DNA from: DATAES01 sp036257895
GTDB taxonomy: Bacteria > Actinomycetota > Acidimicrobiia > Acidimicrobiales > JACDCH01
Length of the DNA stretch: 10,303 nt
Reading direction: 5' to 3'
NCBI GenBank assembly: GCA_036257895.1
Contig: DATAES010000127.1
Span: 1 to 10,303 of the forward strand
Shown: piece after piece, positions 8,067-10,303 of the stretch
How the letters are laid out: the number at the start of each line of letters is the position of its first letter
Position numbering within the stretch: position 1 is the first letter of the stretch
The notes under the pieces: generated by a model
Told to the model about the DNA's origin: nothing
Database searches by the model: none
Seen by the model: the letters and a program-made list of their open reading frames with translations, nothing else
Made by a program: the position numbers and the translations under genes

Positions 8067-10303
8067 TGGAGACGGGCGAGTTCAAGGGCCGCATCGGTCG
8101 CTACCACTGGGACTCGGAGCCGTACTGGCCTGACGACCCGCGGCCTCGGCCTGGCGCGCCGAACGTGCTGATCGTCGTGCTCGACGACGTCGGCTTCGCG
8201 CAGCTCGGTTGCTTCGGCTCGGACATCGGCACACCGAACTTCGATCGCCTCGCCGCGAACGGCCTTCGGTACGCGAACTTCCACACGACGGGGCTCTGCT
8301 CGCCCACGCGTGCGTGCGTCCTGACCGGCCGCAACCATCACGCGTGTGGCATGGGGCGTGTCGTCGATCTCGCGTCCGGCTTTCCCGGCTACGACGCCCG
8401 CATCCCTCGCTCGTGCGCGCTGTTGCCGGCGATGCTCACGCCCCGCGGCTACGCCGCGTACGCGGTCGGCAAGTGGCACCTCACCCCCGAAGACGAAGAG
8501 CACCTCGGCGCGCGCCGCGATCGCTGGCCGCTGGCGCGGGGCTTCGAGCGTTGGTACGGCTACTTCGCGGGTGAGACGCATCAGTTCGTGCCGTCACTCG
8601 TCCACGACAACCATTTCGTCGACCCGCCTCGTTCGTACGAGGCCGGGTATCACCTGAGCGAGGATCTTGCGGATCGCGCCATCGAGTTCCTCGAGGACCT
8701 TCGCCACGTCGACGTGGACAAGCCGTGGCTCGTCTACCTCGCGACGGGCGCGTGCCACTCGCCGCACCAGGCACCGGCGGAGTGGGTCGCCCGCTACCGG
8801 GGTCAGTTCGATCGGGGTTGGGACGTCTGGCGCGAAGAGGCGCTCGCCCGCCAGAAGGCCAGCGGACTGCTGCCGGCGCACACCGAGTTGTCACCTCGTC
8901 CTGAGTGGGTGCCCGCTTGGGACGACCTCGACGGCGACGAGAAGCGGGTCTATGCCCGCTACATGGAGGCGTTCGCCGGGTTCCTGTCGCACGCCGACGC
9001 GCAAGTCGGACGCGTCATCGACCGGCTCGACGAGCTCGGAGAGCTCGACAACACCGTCGTGATCGTGCTCTCCGACAACGGCGCGTCGTCCGAGGGCGGC
9101 CCGACCGGATCGTTGAACGACGGACGTGCGTGGAACGCGCTCCCGAGAACGGTCGACGAGGCACTCGAGCGAATCGACGACCTCGGCGGACCCCGACTGC
9201 ACAACAACTATCCGTGGGGATGGACGGTCGCCGGCAACACTCCGTTCCGACGGTGGAAGCGCGAAACGCACGAAGGCGGTGTCGCCGACCCGTTGATCGT
9301 CCACTGGCCCGCCGGTATCGCGGCACCCGGCGATGTACGCACCCAGTACGTGCACGCGGTCGACGTCGTCCCCACCATTCTCGAGCTCGCCGGCATCGAA
9401 TTCCCGACGACCGTCGACGGCGTCGAGCAGAAGCCGCTTGCGGGCGTCAGCTTCGCGTACAGCTTCGATGCGCCCGACGCGCCCGAGCGACACACCGTGC
9501 AGTACTCCGAGATGCTCGGCTGTCGCGCGCTGTACCAGGACGGGTGGAAGGCCGTCGTCTACCACGACATCCAATTCGACGAGCCGGGACTCGACCGCGC
9601 GCCGTGGGAGCTGTACGACCTGCGGGCCGACCCCTCGGAGTGCCACGACCTCGCCGCCGAACACAAGGAACGGCTCGCCGCGATGATCGATCGCTGGTGG
9701 GCCGAAGCCGAGGCGAACGACGTGCTGCCGCTCGACAACCGACCCTTCTCTGCGTTCGTGCTCGAACGGCAGTCTTCGGTGGCGCCGCGCCACCGCTATG
9801 TGTACTGGCCGGGGCGAGCTCCGGTGCCCGAGAGCGTCGCCGTCAACATCCGCAACCGTCCGCACACGATCACCGCGCAGGTGCACACGGGCGACGCGCC
9901 CGTCGAGGGTGTGCTCGTGTCGCAAGGCTCGGTGCTCGGCGGTTGGTCGTTCCACGTCGTCGGCGGAAGGTTGTGCTTCGTGCACAACCTCGCGGGTTGG
10001 CGCGTCTACCGAGTCGACGCTGCGCTTCCGGCATCACTCCCGCCGGGGCGTCACACCCTCGCAGTCCACTTCGACCCGCCACACGTGTCGTTGCTCGTCG
10101 ACGGCGACGCGATCGGTGAAGGGCAGATCAAGCGCACGCTGTGGAGCCGGCTCTCGCTCACCAACGCCGGCTTGACCGTGGGATGGGCGACCGACTTCTC
10201 AGCGGCCGACACCGACTACCGCGGTCGGTTCGCGTTCACCGGCACCATCGACCGTGTCGAGATCGACGTGTCCGGCGAACCGTTCGTCGACCCCGAAGCC
10301 GAA
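8066..10303 (+). CDS. Arylsulfatase-family sulfatase (formylglycine, Cys-type), 3' end beyond window
   Basis: The frame is open for 746 codons and continues past the edge. It belongs to the alkaline-phosphatase superfamily sulfatases that hydrolyse sulfate esters. The signature at residues 77 to 91 is LCSPTRACVLTGRNH; Cys78 should be oxidised to formylglycine, with Arg82 completing CxPxR. Other active-site elements are Asp40-Asp41 (VLDDVGF), Lys136 and His138 (GKWHL), His231 (ACHSPH), Asp337-Asn338 (VLSDNGA) and Lys398 (RRWKRETHEGG). After the catalytic part (to about 560), a beta-rich C-terminal region contains VLVSQGSVLGGWSFHVVGGRL and repeated short strands; this layout resembles the roughly 780-residue actinobacterial arylsulfatases (AtsD type), so probably only a few tens of residues are missing. 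There is no visible signal peptide or Tat motif. The ATG overlaps the upstream stop codon by one base (TGATG) without its own ribosome binding site, suggesting translational coupling. The natural substrate is unknown. Confidence 0.94.
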   Translation, partial: METGEFKGRIGRYHWDSEPYWPDDPRPRPGAPNVLIVVLDDVGFAQLGCFGSDIGTPNFDRLAANGLRYANFHTTGLCSPTRACVLTGRNHHACGMGRVVDLASGFPGYDARIPRSCALLPAMLTPRGYAAYAVGKWHLTPEDEEHLGARRDRWPLARGFERWYGYFAGETHQFVPSLVHDNHFVDPPRSYEAGYHLSEDLADRAIEFLEDLRHVDVDKPWLVYLATGACHSPHQAPAEWVARYRGQFDRGWDVWREEALARQKASGLLPAHTELSPRPEWVPAWDDLDGDEKRVYARYMEAFAGFLSHADAQVGRVIDRLDELGELDNTVVIVLSDNGASSEGGPTGSLNDGRAWNALPRTVDEALERIDDLGGPRLHNNYPWGWTVAGNTPFRRWKRETHEGGVADPLIVHWPAGIAAPGDVRTQYVHAVDVVPTILELAGIEFPTTVDGVEQKPLAGVSFAYSFDAPDAPERHTVQYSEMLGCRALYQDGWKAVVYHDIQFDEPGLDRAPWELYDLRADPSECHDLAAEHKERLAAMIDRWWAEAEANDVLPLDNRPFSAFVLERQSSVAPRHRYVYWPGRAPVPESVAVNIRNRPHTITAQVHTGDAPVEGVLVSQGSVLGGWSFHVVGGRLCFVHNLAGWRVYRVDAALPASLPPGRHTLAVHFDPPHVSLLVDGDAIGEGQIKRTLWSRLSLTNAGLTVGWATDFSAADTDYRGRFAFTGTIDRVEIDVSGEPFVDPEAE

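Noticed and set aside
8891..9985. A 364-codon minus-strand frame opposite the sulfatase
   Set aside because: The sulfatase frame carries all catalytic motifs across this region; the antisense translation has no recognisable domain.

Overview
The window is GC-rich and densely coding, with almost no intergenic space. Family content, GTG starts, a TAnnnT-type promoter and a Thr-rich lipoprotein linker suggest an actinobacterium. Acidimicrobiia is a guess from protein style only, because no rRNA or other marker is present.

The minus strand carries, in transcription order, gltB (6849 to 2311), gltD (2236 to 788), a small exported trypsin-like serine protease (735 to 73), and the first codons of a further gene that runs off the left edge (68 to 1), possibly a family 2 glycosyltransferase. 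GltB and GltD form NADPH-dependent glutamate synthase, which makes two glutamates from glutamine and 2-oxoglutarate. All expected catalytic and iron-sulfur cysteines are present in both subunits. The 74-base gltB-gltD gap holds an exact 28-base palindrome, the clearest unexplained structure in the window.

The plus strand diverges from a 122-base region (6850 to 6971). It carries a lipoprotein with a CapA-type metallophosphatase domain (6972 to 8066). This overlaps by one base, in a TGATG junction, with a long formylglycine-type sulfatase (8066 to beyond 10303). These two are probably one translationally coupled unit acting on a phosphate- or sulfate-bearing substrate that cannot be named from the sequence.

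Most of the window is ordinary core metabolism plus a lipoprotein/sulfatase pair. I see no mobile element, CRISPR array, RNA gene or clear novel system. The points worth a second look are the palindrome inside the glt operon, the coupled capA-like/sulfatase pair with its apparent mismatch of cell location, the possibly leaderless start of the lipoprotein gene, and start-site traps at gltB and gltD.
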